Origin: Alphaproteobacteria bacterium
GTDB lineage: Bacteria; Pseudomonadota; Alphaproteobacteria; Micavibrionales; Micavibrionaceae
Direction: 5' to 3'
Length of the DNA: 58,127 nt
Assembly: GCA_021775965.1 (NCBI GenBank)
Contig: JAJFGV010000011.1
Span: forward strand, 1-58,127
Under the pieces are notes generated by a model. That model did not search any database. It saw only the letters and a list, made by a program, of their open reading frames with translations, and was not told the origin of the DNA. Positions 26,642-36,139 of this stretch are shown piece by piece (the first letter of the stretch is position 1; every line of letters starts with the position of its first letter). Position numbers and translations under genes: made by a program.

Positions 26642-27284
26642 GCAGTCCTGTATTTACAATAAGCTCGGCTACTTTAAAATCTTCAGGCGTATCAATATCG
26701 TGCCCCTCTACAATATCAACGATCTTAACATACGGATTACTGGAAATTCGCTGTGACGTCGTTTCAAACACACTCCGCTTGAAAACATAAAGGCTGTGTT
26801 CTACTATAACTGGTTTTGTAGTAATATTATGACCATTTTCAATGTTACAATTTAATGGTCTGCCTTTGAACCAACACCTTTGATCTACCTGAAAGGCGGT
26901 AAAAGCAGTCTCATACTCTCCGGATTTTACCTTTTCGACACACTCGGCAACAGTCTCCGGTTTAAGAAATGGTGAAGTAATGTGAAACATTACAATAATG
27001 TCTGATCTATCCATTTTAAGAAACTCTCTTATCAGGTCTTGAACTTTTGCCTCCTGAGTATCAAGAAACCCGGGCCTTTTTAAATATCGATAATTAATTC
27101 CTCCTGTGATGTAATCACATATTGAAGGTTCCGTCGCAAACAATATCACTTCATCAACTGAATTTACCATGTTCATCGTCCTGAGTGCATAATTTACCAA
27201 GTGTATCTCTCCAAGCATCTTTATATTTTTAGCTGGAATCCTTTGGCTGTTTAAACGTGATGGTGTAAATGCGACAACTTTCAT
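26619..27284 (-). CDS. NeuA-like cytidylyltransferase
   Basis: The 221-residue protein is of the CMP-sialate synthetase/Kdo transferase class. It has FTPSRLNSQRIPAKNIKMLG for CTP binding and MFHITSPFLKPETVAECVEK in mid-protein. The classical NeuA P-loop (GGSKGIP) is replaced by LNSQRIP. It is a tandem paralogue of the next gene. It overlaps the cyclase gene by 23 bases, so the two are probably translationally coupled. The activated substrate may be the cyclase product, a nonulosonate or another acid sugar. Confidence 0.75.
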   Translation of the reverse strand: MKVVAFTPSRLNSQRIPAKNIKMLGEIHLVNYALRTMNMVNSVDEVILFATEPSICDYITGGINYRYLKRPGFLDTQEAKVQDLIREFLKMDRSDIIVMFHITSPFLKPETVAECVEKVKSGEYETAFTAFQVDQRCWFKGRPLNCNIENGHNITTKPVIVEHSLYVFKRSVFETTSQRISSNPYVKIVDIVEGHDIDTPEDFKVAELIVNTGLLDPDEYK

Positions 27285-27287
27285 TAT

Positions 27288-27956
27288 TCAATCAAGCTCA
27301 AAGAAACCTGTGTTCACTATTAACTCTGCAATTGCAAAGTCCAGCGGTGTATAAATATCATGTCCCTCAAGGTGGTCTACTATTTTGATATAAGGTTTAT
27401 CTGAGATGCGCTGACCTGCCTTTTCAAAAACCTCTCTCCTGAAAACATATAAATGTGCTTGTTCGACAATAACAGGCTCTATATCCTGAGTCCTGGGAGT
27501 TCGTTTATCCAATGAATAATTTAAAGGCTTATCCTCAAACCAGCAGAATTTCCTGATCTCCAATGCCGTAAATGCAGAATCATATTCTCCTGACTTTACT
27601 TTCTCAATACATTCAGCAATCGTCTCCGGTTTGAGAAATGGAGAAGTTATATGCCATAGAACTATTATGTCTGCATCATCCTGCTTCAGAAAATCCTTAA
27701 CTATATCCTGAATATTTGCATCAGTAGAGTCCAGATACGACGGTCTCTCAATGTATTTATACTTTAGCCCGGGTACAATGTACTCACAGATGGACGGGCT
27801 TGATGCAAAAACTGCTATCTCATCTATTGCCCTGACCTTGTTCATTGTCCTTATTGTGTAATTCAGCAGAGGCATGCCACCCAACTTCCTTACATTCTGC
27901 AAAGGCTCTTTGCCTGTACCCAAACGAGCAGGAATTATTCCAGCAATTCTCATCAA
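27288..27956 (-). CDS. NeuA-like cytidylyltransferase (tandem paralogue)
   Basis: The 222-residue protein is close to its neighbour along its whole length, with shared blocks such as HITSPFLKPETIAECIEKVK and the late VEGHDIxTPxDF. The opening is IPARLGTGKEPLQNVRKLGG, where the family KxxPxKN arrangement is altered (KEPLQN). That change is at the CTP-binding loop, so one copy may be specialised or weakly active. It is three bases from the next gene downstream and overlaps the gene upstream by four bases (ATGA), so it is clearly part of an operon. Confidence 0.75.
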   Translation of the reverse strand: MMRIAGIIPARLGTGKEPLQNVRKLGGMPLLNYTIRTMNKVRAIDEIAVFASSPSICEYIVPGLKYKYIERPSYLDSTDANIQDIVKDFLKQDDADIIVLWHITSPFLKPETIAECIEKVKSGEYDSAFTALEIRKFCWFEDKPLNYSLDKRTPRTQDIEPVIVEQAHLYVFRREVFEKAGQRISDKPYIKIVDHLEGHDIYTPLDFAIAELIVNTGFFELD

Positions 27957-29881
27957 AAGCCTCCTTTTTGTTTCAAAGATTCCTCGACAAATTCATAAAA
28001 ATTGTCCTCATAATCTTGTTTGTATTTATATCGACTTACATCAATATTTTCTTTATTTACTGATTTCACCTTTTCAAACATAAATTCTATTGCGCTTTGT
28101 AATTTATTCTTATTATTTACATAACACACAGGAAAAATATCAGGAGATTGTGGGCCATCATAAACACCAGTTTGAAAATGATTATACCTGTTCCATTTGT
28201 CATAAAGCAACACCGGTTTTTTATTAATGAGAGCTTCATCTATAGTTGTGGAAGAGTAGCTAATAAGAATATCTGAAGCCGCAAGCACCCCTGAAAAAGG
28301 GCCTTCCCTATGTATTATAAATTTGTTTGACTCAGGTAATAACATTTTTATTTCATCATCTGTAAGGTGAAATCCGGGATGTAGCCTGATTATCAATCTC
28401 ATCTTCTCACTTTTATCAACAACATTAACAATATCTGACAGGTCTGAAAATACTTCATCATATGTTTCAATAAAATAACATCTTTCATTAATTCTTCCCT
28501 TTGTAGATACGGCATGGATTATAACTTTTTCATCGGGTAAAAGGTGTAATCCAGACCTGTGTTTAATTTTATCCGTATCATTCACTTTTGCAAAAACAAG
28601 TGACTCCATTTTTATTTCCCGGTTTTTAATATATTTGTATTTGTCTTTAAAATAGCGTAGATGCGCTTCTTGCACAGGAGTGTTCAGGCAAATATGGCTA
28701 TAACTACCGAGCATAAAGCCCCTGCACATATTGAAGATTGAAATTTCGTGATATTGATTTATTGGTACAGGATGAGTACCATGGGAAATAAGTAAAGAAG
28801 GCACCCTCATTTTAGGTAACAGTTCACCTGCTATATACCAAATTCCCCTGCCAAAAGGCGATATAAATAGCTTTAGATCAAGTAGTTTAACAAAATTATA
28901 TATTTGATATGACCAGGACTGCATTTTACAAAGATGCGGTATAATCGCCATCTGTGTTTTATCTTTAATAATATCAGAAAAATCAATTTCACAGAATTCA
29001 AATACATTTTTAAAATCCTTATTCTTAAATAATGCGAGGATCTTGTCCCTTAATACACTTTTTTCATGTAAATTATTAACCACAGGCAGAATATCAACAT
29101 CCACAAAGAAACGACCCAAAGCAAAGCCCGCCATAAGACCCCCATAACGTTGATGCCACTTCGTTCCTTCTTGATCAAATAATGTAATATATATAACATT
29201 AGGATATTTTTTTCGAATTTTACACATCAGCTTATCAAACCCATAAATTTTTGTTGGTATAAGAATTGGCACTTTTTTAAAGATTTTTAAATAATATTTT
29301 ATGATATTTAATAAAATATGTGATATTTTAGAGTTTTTATTTGTTCTTTCCGTAGAAGCATGCCCTTTATTAAATTTTTCAATACTTCCAAAAGAATAGA
29401 ATTTGATATTCTTAGCCTTTGCGAATTGTTGTACTATTGACCCCAAAAACCTGTCGTCTTCAATAATAACTGAATCGCCAACATAATATGTTGAACATGC
29501 AAAAAACTCTATTCTATTACCTTTGTTATAAATACCTTGTAGTATTTCCAATGCCTTGGCTATATAAAGAAATATGAATTCTATATAGTGTTGCAACTCT
29601 GTTACATAGGAATATTTTAACTCATTCTCATCGGTATAATTAAAGTTGTCTTCAATATAAACACGAATTTCTTCAAATTTAAGAAGGATTCGTTTGTAGT
29701 AATCATCACTTAAATAATATAATGTATCCTTAAAACCTATTCCTAATCTTAATAGATATGCTTGAAGTTTACAATCTAAGGCTACTATAGTATATTCCTC
29801 CATTTTCGAACCTTTTTTATGTACATACTCCCGGAACATTTCAAACTCATCAACAAACTCCATTAAAACTATTTTTTCCAT
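27953..29881 (-). CDS. Large GT-B-like surface-polysaccharide protein
   Basis: This 642-residue protein is not assigned to a named family. The C-terminal half has SHGTHPVPINQYHEI near 375-389, LIIRLHPGFHLTDDE near 498-512 and ISYSSTTIDEALINKKPVLL near 545-564. These are the same features as capsule and CDP-glycerol-type transferases (His-rich loop, RxHP, SxxxEAL). The N-terminal 300 residues are unusual and AT-rich in codon use. It is likely cytoplasmic. It overlaps the cytidylyltransferase gene by four bases, which hints that it uses the CMP-activated product as donor. Confidence 0.6.
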   Translation of the reverse strand: MEKIVLMEFVDEFEMFREYVHKKGSKMEEYTIVALDCKLQAYLLRLGIGFKDTLYYLSDDYYKRILLKFEEIRVYIEDNFNYTDENELKYSYVTELQHYIEFIFLYIAKALEILQGIYNKGNRIEFFACSTYYVGDSVIIEDDRFLGSIVQQFAKAKNIKFYSFGSIEKFNKGHASTERTNKNSKISHILLNIIKYYLKIFKKVPILIPTKIYGFDKLMCKIRKKYPNVIYITLFDQEGTKWHQRYGGLMAGFALGRFFVDVDILPVVNNLHEKSVLRDKILALFKNKDFKNVFEFCEIDFSDIIKDKTQMAIIPHLCKMQSWSYQIYNFVKLLDLKLFISPFGRGIWYIAGELLPKMRVPSLLISHGTHPVPINQYHEISIFNMCRGFMLGSYSHICLNTPVQEAHLRYFKDKYKYIKNREIKMESLVFAKVNDTDKIKHRSGLHLLPDEKVIIHAVSTKGRINERCYFIETYDEVFSDLSDIVNVVDKSEKMRLIIRLHPGFHLTDDEIKMLLPESNKFIIHREGPFSGVLAASDILISYSSTTIDEALINKKPVLLYDKWNRYNHFQTGVYDGPQSPDIFPVCYVNNKNKLQSAIEFMFEKVKSVNKENIDVSRYKYKQDYEDNFYEFVEESLKQKGGF

Positions 29882-29903
29882 GATAGTTGACGTTGCCCCT
29901 TAC

Positions 29904-31394
29904 TTAAAAATATTTCTCCCAAAATTCATTTTGTAATTTGCAGAACATTGTGTTACCTGCTTCGTCAAATCTTTCTGCAACTCTTATTTCATCATATCTA
30001 TCTTCCGGAAACCTGACATAAAGAGTGAATGTCCTTATCAGGCCCTTTATCTCATCAGGCGAAAATTGAGGCATATTTAGAATTGTATCCTTTGTAATAT
30101 TTATTGTTTGTGAATTATCAGAAATATAACCTTGCTTAATACAGTAATCACGTAATGGCGTACCATGATAAGGAGTAAAATAGTAGGCATTATTGGCATA
30201 AACATTAAACTTTCTATTCAAATTGATTGTATCAAATGCAAGTTCCCTGGTTTCATCAGGAAAACCCATCATATTATTTACAGATACCATTATTCCGGTC
30301 TTTTCCAATATACCAATTCTCTCAACAAAAGTCTTGTTTGCAACCTTTCTATTAAGAACTTGATATCTGAAGTCTTCATTACCATGTTCTATACCGATAG
30401 AAAGGCTATGGCAACCCATTTGACTGAGATACTTAACCTTTTCATCAGTAATAGTTTCTGCCCTTGTTTGGCAATAAAAAGGTATCATAAATTTTTTATA
30501 CATATTTACAAATTCACGCAAATAACCTTTACTCATAGATAAAAAAGTATCTGCGGGGAAATATATATATTCAATACCATATTTAGTTATTAACTTATTA
30601 ATTTCATCGTAAATCTGGTCAACATCCTTAATCCTTAGAAAATTCTCTCCTGTTTCATCTTTATACAACATCTTCTGTGATCGTGAATTGCAAAATGCAC
30701 AAGAGTATGGACACCCCCTGTGCGTTTCAATTGGAGCCATTCGATACAATCTGCCCTTCATAGGTTTCAAAAACCTATCCTCGCTAAATAAAGAAAAATC
30801 CGGCAAAGGATTTAAACTGAGATCCCTCAAAGAACGAATTTTGTTTCTAATTATTTTACCATCCTTTTCAACCCAAAGATTACTAACATTTGAAATGTCT
30901 TCATGATTTGAAAGTTTGTGGCAGACTTCGGCAAGGACTTCTTCTCCTTCCCCGACACAGACCATAGTAACCGCCTTTTCAGCTATTACAATCTCAGGAG
31001 CAAAGGTTGGAAAAACACCTCCCGCAATTGTCGGAATGTTATAGTTTTCTATTACCCTGAACAATTCTACAGCTAATGGATATAGATCCTCCAGAATTGA
31101 TATTGCAATCAAATCGGGCTTGTAATCTTCCACTTTTCTGGCCAGATCGGAAAACATTTGTTCTTTTGACTTAAGATGTTTAAATTTGTCACCCAGGTTG
31201 AATGGTTTTATCTGAAGGTTTTCCATTCTTGCTTCATCAGATGTTACATTTTCAGTTTTATAAAATGTCGTATCAAACAAATCTACATCAAATCCCTCTT
31301 CCTTTAAAACCGCAGACAAAATGCAAATAGACATAGGAAAACCTGTTTGCAACATCAAGTTAGGATAAAGGAATAAAACTTTAAATTCAGACAT
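29904..31394 (-). CDS. B12-binding-domain radical SAM protein
   Basis: The 496-residue protein has an N-terminal B12-binding-like domain (GFPMSICILSAVLKEEGFD at 18-36, AGGVFPTFAPE at 124-134, VGEGEE at 147-152) with the GEGE motif intact. The radical SAM core follows with C228, C232 and C235 in HRGCPYSCAFC, and MGFPDETRELAF is a further typical motif. It is separate from the other three such genes, lying between two large GT-B-like genes. Its N-terminal domain is the most canonical of the four. The substrate is unknown. Confidence 0.87.
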   Translation of the reverse strand: MSEFKVLFLYPNLMLQTGFPMSICILSAVLKEEGFDVDLFDTTFYKTENVTSDEARMENLQIKPFNLGDKFKHLKSKEQMFSDLARKVEDYKPDLIAISILEDLYPLAVELFRVIENYNIPTIAGGVFPTFAPEIVIAEKAVTMVCVGEGEEVLAEVCHKLSNHEDISNVSNLWVEKDGKIIRNKIRSLRDLSLNPLPDFSLFSEDRFLKPMKGRLYRMAPIETHRGCPYSCAFCNSRSQKMLYKDETGENFLRIKDVDQIYDEINKLITKYGIEYIYFPADTFLSMSKGYLREFVNMYKKFMIPFYCQTRAETITDEKVKYLSQMGCHSLSIGIEHGNEDFRYQVLNRKVANKTFVERIGILEKTGIMVSVNNMMGFPDETRELAFDTINLNRKFNVYANNAYYFTPYHGTPLRDYCIKQGYISDNSQTINITKDTILNMPQFSPDEIKGLIRTFTLYVRFPEDRYDEIRVAERFDEAGNTMFCKLQNEFWEKYF

Positions 31395-31601
31395 ATATAT
31401 TTCTCCGATCTTTCAAACGGTTGTTTCCCTTAGGTATTAAGAGAATATTCAATATCACGTTAAAGATAGCACCAATATTACAACTCCGAAATCTTTGGGG
31501 GATTATAGCTTTATCAGAATTGGAAGCAGGAATAGATACATTCCATAACTGATAAACCTCGGTACGATATAGATAAAGAAGTTCCGTATATTTTTTTTCA
31601 G

Positions 31602-33662
31602 TTAGTGACCTTTAAGCACATGTTGAGACCCCCACATCTCAGCATAGTTTTGATTTGCATATTGTATGGCTTCTTCCCTGGTTTTTCCTTCATTAAAAGC
31701 CTCAAGCAGCCTGTGAAGATACTGCCCCATCCTCTCGGCGGCCTTTCCATCCCGGAACGGGTCTTTCTGCTTAATTGTGGGATCTAGATCAAAATTCCCT
31801 AATGTATCAAATAACTCCGGATTACAACGATACTTATCAATCGCACTCATTAAACTATCAAGATTATCAAAGACAACCGTATCCTTTCCCCATTCATACT
31901 CATCGAATGAATACGTCCCTTCTAAATCGATATATACTACCCTTTTGCCCGAAAGGACACTCTCCAAGGCAGTAGTACCTCCCCCTAAAAGGGTTATTAC
32001 AATATCAGATGCCTGAGCAGCTTCTGTAGGATAATTGTTGGTCATATAATCCCCGTCCATAAATATACACCTACCGGTTGCCTCCGCCTTCTCTAAAATG
32101 TTGATAATACTGTGAAGTCTTTTACGTAAAGATTTAGGACGTTTTGGGCTGCAGATAAGCCCGATGGTCTTATCATTAATTACCAGATCCAACAGTTTTC
32201 TATAGATGTAAGCACTTTTTCTATGCGAAACAGCACGAAATCTATCATCCGAGGAATTTTCGTCAAAATAACAGATAATAAATTTAGCTCCATTTTTCGT
32301 TATCTTCTTTCTAAGGACTCTGGAGTTGTCTTTAACAGTGGCAAATGAATAATCTGTAATATACCCACAACTAATAACAACATTATTAATAATAACATCA
32401 TTAATATTCCCATTTTTATATACTTTGAGATAAGAATGAGGACCAAATAAGAAATAAACATCAGCGGCTGAAGCGCACATCATGCATGGGATTTGAAAGC
32501 AAGAGCTTTGATAACTGACATTTACCCCACCTAAAGCTTCCAAAGCTAATTGCCTGGGGATATTGTGGTAAGTAACATCAGCGGTACCGGAATTCATTTT
32601 GACTTTAATACCAAAAGTGCGATAAAAATCATAAGCCAGAGAATATTTTCTTATAAAATTTAACATTCCCGGCAAGTAGACTACTCCATCAAAACGAAAA
32701 CAAACCATATCTTTAAGAACACACATAGCAATATAAGCGGTTAAGTTAAACATCATTTTCACAAGTTCAATTGTCGGTTTATAGACATGCATTTTCCTTG
32801 TGAGTGTAGCACCTTCAGACATTGCAACATGTTTCACTCCCTTTTCAATTAATGTATCCACCATCTCCTCAGATGCCGGTACATCCTTTCTCTCAAAATA
32901 AATCAAGACCTGATTATGCGGGATATTAGATTTGAGAAGCCAAAAGAAATAAGATCGCTTATCTAAATCAAAATCTGAGCCCATAGGTGCGTAACAATTT
33001 GCCAGTAGAGGCGTACTGTTGTTTTGCCCCTGCTCCTTTAATTTACCAGTATATCTAATATGGTTTATAATTGATTTTACAAACACTACTGTACACAAAA
33101 ATAGATGACCAAAGAGTTCATAGAGAAAACGAAGGATGATTCTAAAGGAATTATGCGAACGTAATACAATACCATACTCCCTTAAGGAAAGATCTCTCAA
33201 GATTTCAAAGTAGGAGATTCGTTCAATAGAAAAGTCAACAACATGTTGTGTTTTGGTTGGTTCCTTTTTTTGATGCCAATCAATAACGTTAAGAAAAACA
33301 ATAATTTCAAAAAGCCTTGGGTACAAATGTTTTGTAAAATATAATATCACCTTCTTTTCATCAAATTTTCTTCCTAATTCAGCAAGGAATGGACTTTTCT
33401 TAAGTAATTTCTCTTCTACGTCCAGAAAAACAGTATTAAAGTCCCCCCATATCTTTACAGCGCAACTTTCTCCCGACTTATCCCTGATTTCATCTACATT
33501 AAATAAAAAGAGGTCTATATATTGATTTGATTTTAACAAACCAAGCAGTATCTTTCCGGCCTTTGAAATATCGAAATAATAGACTTTTTCATTTGTTTTT
33601 CTGAAAGAGAGTGCTTTTACTATCTGGATGACGTCAAGATAACTAATAAATTTTACGTTCAT
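31602..33662 (-). CDS. Large GT-B-like surface-polysaccharide protein
   Basis: The 686-residue protein is unrecognised as a named family. It has a hydrophobic patch near 190-215 and again near 300-320 (FNLTAYIAMCVLKDMVC), a cysteine-rich stretch (SSCFQIPCMMCASAAD) near 392-407, and a GT-B-like end: ICSPKRPKSL, then VITLLGGGTTALESVLSGKRV near 567-587. The SxxxE arrangement matches the two other GT-B-like proteins here. Its ATG directly follows a decayed radical SAM fragment. A transferase role on the surface glycan is inferred. Confidence 0.55.
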   Translation of the reverse strand: MNVKFISYLDVIQIVKALSFRKTNEKVYYFDISKAGKILLGLLKSNQYIDLFLFNVDEIRDKSGESCAVKIWGDFNTVFLDVEEKLLKKSPFLAELGRKFDEKKVILYFTKHLYPRLFEIIVFLNVIDWHQKKEPTKTQHVVDFSIERISYFEILRDLSLREYGIVLRSHNSFRIILRFLYELFGHLFLCTVVFVKSIINHIRYTGKLKEQGQNNSTPLLANCYAPMGSDFDLDKRSYFFWLLKSNIPHNQVLIYFERKDVPASEEMVDTLIEKGVKHVAMSEGATLTRKMHVYKPTIELVKMMFNLTAYIAMCVLKDMVCFRFDGVVYLPGMLNFIRKYSLAYDFYRTFGIKVKMNSGTADVTYHNIPRQLALEALGGVNVSYQSSCFQIPCMMCASAADVYFLFGPHSYLKVYKNGNINDVIINNVVISCGYITDYSFATVKDNSRVLRKKITKNGAKFIICYFDENSSDDRFRAVSHRKSAYIYRKLLDLVINDKTIGLICSPKRPKSLRKRLHSIINILEKAEATGRCIFMDGDYMTNNYPTEAAQASDIVITLLGGGTTALESVLSGKRVVYIDLEGTYSFDEYEWGKDTVVFDNLDSLMSAIDKYRCNPELFDTLGNFDLDPTIKQKDPFRDGKAAERMGQYLHRLLEAFNEGKTREEAIQYANQNYAEMWGSQHVLKGH

Positions 33663-33663
33663 T

Positions 33664-33815
33664 GTCTTTCGTTGATTTTATCAAAAATATGTTTAAATAG
33701 TTCATAACCCATAATCTCTTTCTTCTTCGTAATCTTCTCTCTTGGTCAGATAATGCAGTTGTAGTTACACTTAGCCTCAGCTATTGATTTTAGCCGGTAT
33801 TTGCAATTGGTTTTT
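33664..33815 (-). pseudogene. Decayed 5' fragment of a radical SAM gene, with TGA at a cluster cysteine
   Basis: The minus strand reads KSIAEAKCNYNCII-stop-PRE, then KITKKKEIMGYELFKHIFDK. This parallels the N-terminus of the radical SAM/SPASM protein at 22566 (RIEVTTKCNYKCIICPRE...SFELFKSIFDK). The third cluster cysteine is replaced by TGA at 33746-33748, and the frame ends at the start of the next gene. No start codon is in frame. It is a dead fragment, not a functional protein. Confidence 0.7.
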
Positions 33816-34055
33816 CATGCATAATTGGTATCGTTTCAATATTCAGACAAAATAGATGACAAGTGCTGAGTTCCTCCTCAGGGGAGGATAACTACAACTA
33901 AGATTTTGTTTTTAAAAGACCAAAAACAAAACCGGTTTTCGTTTATGAAGTATTAATAACACGGACAAGCAAAACAGCCGCTTGTCCATGCCACCCGGCA
34001 TTCTTTTATTTGAGCCTGATACCACAAAGAACGTCTGAACACAGTTTGAACTTAC
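33816..34055. other. Spacer with palindromes, no gene recognised
   Basis: Features seen are AAAACCGGTTTT, a perfect 12-base palindrome at 33928-33939, and GGACAAGC-loop-GCTTGTCC at 33963-33987, an eight-pair hairpin. A CCTCC-TCAG-GGAGG stem is near 33880. The hairpin at 33963 lies 70 bases past the Wzx stop and may attenuate transcription, but no T-run follows on the minus strand. Confidence 0.4.
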
Positions 34056-35552
34056 CTATAATGTAAGATTTTTTTTACGTTGAAATAGCATTTTACCTCT
34101 AAAAGAAAGTATATTTTTTACCATATTGTAGTTTTCAACTGTAATCACCCTGATTAGTACACCAAGAGAGAGATATAATGTAATTGATGCGCATTTGACC
34201 ATTAATCGAATTGTATATTCAACATCCGGATTTCTCAAAAGGATCATTGAAATCGATGAAGCAAAGAGTATTAAATATATTAAACCTACTTTTTTATACT
34301 CCCATTTAATTTTATAATAATATTGGGAAACGGCAAAATAGATTGAACCGGAAATTAATCCTGCTGAAAACGTGGCCCAGACAGCGCCGAGTGCGCCCCA
34401 TTTCATGATAAAAGGTATATTTAGTGCAATATTCAGACCGATACTAACTATAGTAAGAATGGTACATATATGGGTTTTTTTCTTAAATAAAAGCGGCATA
34501 GGCGTAATTTTCCCAAAAAAAAGGATTCCGTAATACATTGAAAAAACAATTACAATATCAATTGCTCCATGATACGATACAGGCATTAGTACAGAGATAA
34601 TTTCTTCTGCAAACAAAGCGACCAGCAAGGCGCATGCAGTAGAAACATATAGGAATGGGGTCAAATACTTGCCAATCACCAGTCCTCCATCTTCCTTCAA
34701 ATCAAACATCTTCTTGTACACCTGCGGCGAATAAACATTTTGTAGAGATGTCATGAAAAGAAATGTCACCGTTGCCACTTTATGAGCAAGGCTGTAAATC
34801 CCTACACCTCCCAGTGATGCCATCAAACCAATCATATACTTATCAAATTGTCTGTTTATAATACCAAAAAAAATAATCGGGGTAAGGGGGTAACTTAATT
34901 TCAAAGATTCAAATAATATCGATTTGTTTAAGGAGAACTTTAACCTGGTGACAAACTTATAACTCATTATCCCAAAGATTATGGCACCGGTGAATAAAGA
35001 AGAGTATATTAACCCGACAACACCAATTCTTAAATAAGATACCATAAAAAGGGACAAAAAAACGTTGATAAGACTACCGGCAATTGTATAAACAACATAG
35101 TCTTTTGCCTTTTCGGAGTTTTTAAAATAGGTATAGTAGTAAGACGATATACTATTTAAAAACTGAGCGCAAAATGCAAAAAATAGAATGTTTCCATGCT
35201 GAGCATCCCCAACAATTAGTTTTGCCAGTGCTCCCTTAAAGTGATAACTGAGCAACGCAAAGGCAAAAAAGTTCAGAATGACAAATAAAAGAGAGGAAAA
35301 CAGTAATTGGGCCGTTTTTTTACTATCATCGCGGTATTCGAAATAATTGCGGTTATACGTTGACGATAAACCAAAATTTGCCAACCCATTAAGGAAGATG
35401 GCATATATCTGGGCCAGTGCAAGTACACCGTAATCCTCTTTGGTGAGTATTCTTGTAAATATCGGCAGAGTAATAATTGGTAATACAGTACTTGCAATTA
35501 CCGGTAATAAATAAATAAAACTATTTTTTATCTGCTGTTCTTTATTTGCCAC
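34056..35552 (-). CDS. wzx: Oligosaccharide flippase, Wzx type
   Basis: The 498-residue protein is hydrophobic along most of its length with about 12 to 14 membrane segments. It has the Polysacc_synt opening FIYLLPVIASTVLPIITLPIFTR cut across residues 12-34 and LTKEDYGVLALAQIYAIF next. It moves undecaprenyl-linked repeat units across the inner membrane. Only one flippase is in the window. With the Wzy-like protein at 8108 this implies a Wzx/Wzy-dependent glycan. The symbol describes the class; the sequence group is highly variable. Confidence 0.88.
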   Translation of the reverse strand: MANKEQQIKNSFIYLLPVIASTVLPIITLPIFTRILTKEDYGVLALAQIYAIFLNGLANFGLSSTYNRNYFEYRDDSKKTAQLLFSSLLFVILNFFAFALLSYHFKGALAKLIVGDAQHGNILFFAFCAQFLNSISSYYYTYFKNSEKAKDYVVYTIAGSLINVFLSLFMVSYLRIGVVGLIYSSLFTGAIIFGIMSYKFVTRLKFSLNKSILFESLKLSYPLTPIIFFGIINRQFDKYMIGLMASLGGVGIYSLAHKVATVTFLFMTSLQNVYSPQVYKKMFDLKEDGGLVIGKYLTPFLYVSTACALLVALFAEEIISVLMPVSYHGAIDIVIVFSMYYGILFFGKITPMPLLFKKKTHICTILTIVSIGLNIALNIPFIMKWGALGAVWATFSAGLISGSIYFAVSQYYYKIKWEYKKVGLIYLILFASSISMILLRNPDVEYTIRLMVKCASITLYLSLGVLIRVITVENYNMVKNILSFRGKMLFQRKKNLTL

Positions 35553-35596
35553 AATCAGTATGCTGACAGATTAGATAATGATATTGCCAAATCTTT

Positions 35597-36139
35597 TCAT
35601 TCATTTGTTTGTTTGTACACAACAATCCTGATATTCGGTAATCTCCTTTTCAAAGAAATCACAAAAGATCCTGATGGCACCATCCTTGTTTCGCTATATC
35701 CAAAAGCTTTGTGTCGGAGAATACCTTCTTTTGTCAAATCTCTACCTATCAAAGTATAATCAGAAATAATCGGAAAACTATATTTGTCAGTATTGTCACC
35801 TGCAACAGATCTGTATTCCTTCTCTGTCATTAACCGTGACAGCCGATCAATATATTCATTACTATTATCCAGATTATAAAATCATTTTAAATATCTACTG
35901 GGAATACCGATCTTTTCCTCCAAATAGTGCATAAAAGCGGTGCGGAATACAGCAAAACCATGTGCAAAAATACGTATCCGTCTCCTTCTTCTGTAAGTTG
36001 ATACATATTGGTCTAAGGTACAATCCACTGGAATAGAAAACGGAAGCCCACTATCTACTAGAGAGCCAACTACCAGTGAGTGACCTTGCGGATCAAAGAG
36101 ATCTATCCTTAAATCGCTAAGTGACCTTTTATCAGTGCT
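35597..36139 (-). pseudogene. Unrecognised gene split by an in-frame TGA and lacking a start
   Basis: A single reading frame is open from 36139 to 35597 except for one TGA at 35882-35884. The first part reads LRIDLFDPQGHSLVVGSLVD and ends PSRYLK. The second begins FYNLDNSNEYIDRLSRLMTE and ends VVYKQTNE. The two parts are in the same frame with no break other than the TGA, which would be a one-base change from TGG (Trp). No ATG, GTG or TTG start lies ahead of the first part, and its 5' end overlaps the carrier-protein gene. I do not recognise the family. An ATG at 35830 gives the second half alone as a 77-codon frame. Confidence 0.65.

Noticed and set aside
33746-33748. TGA as selenocysteine in the radical SAM fragment
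   Set aside because: The frame lacks a start and ends within about 40 codons, and many intact genes here end in TGA. A dead fragment is simpler.
35882-35884. TGA read as tryptophan (alternative genetic code)
   Set aside because: Several intact genes in the window stop at TGA with good protein ends (for example at 139, 1982, 27953), so general recoding is not supported.
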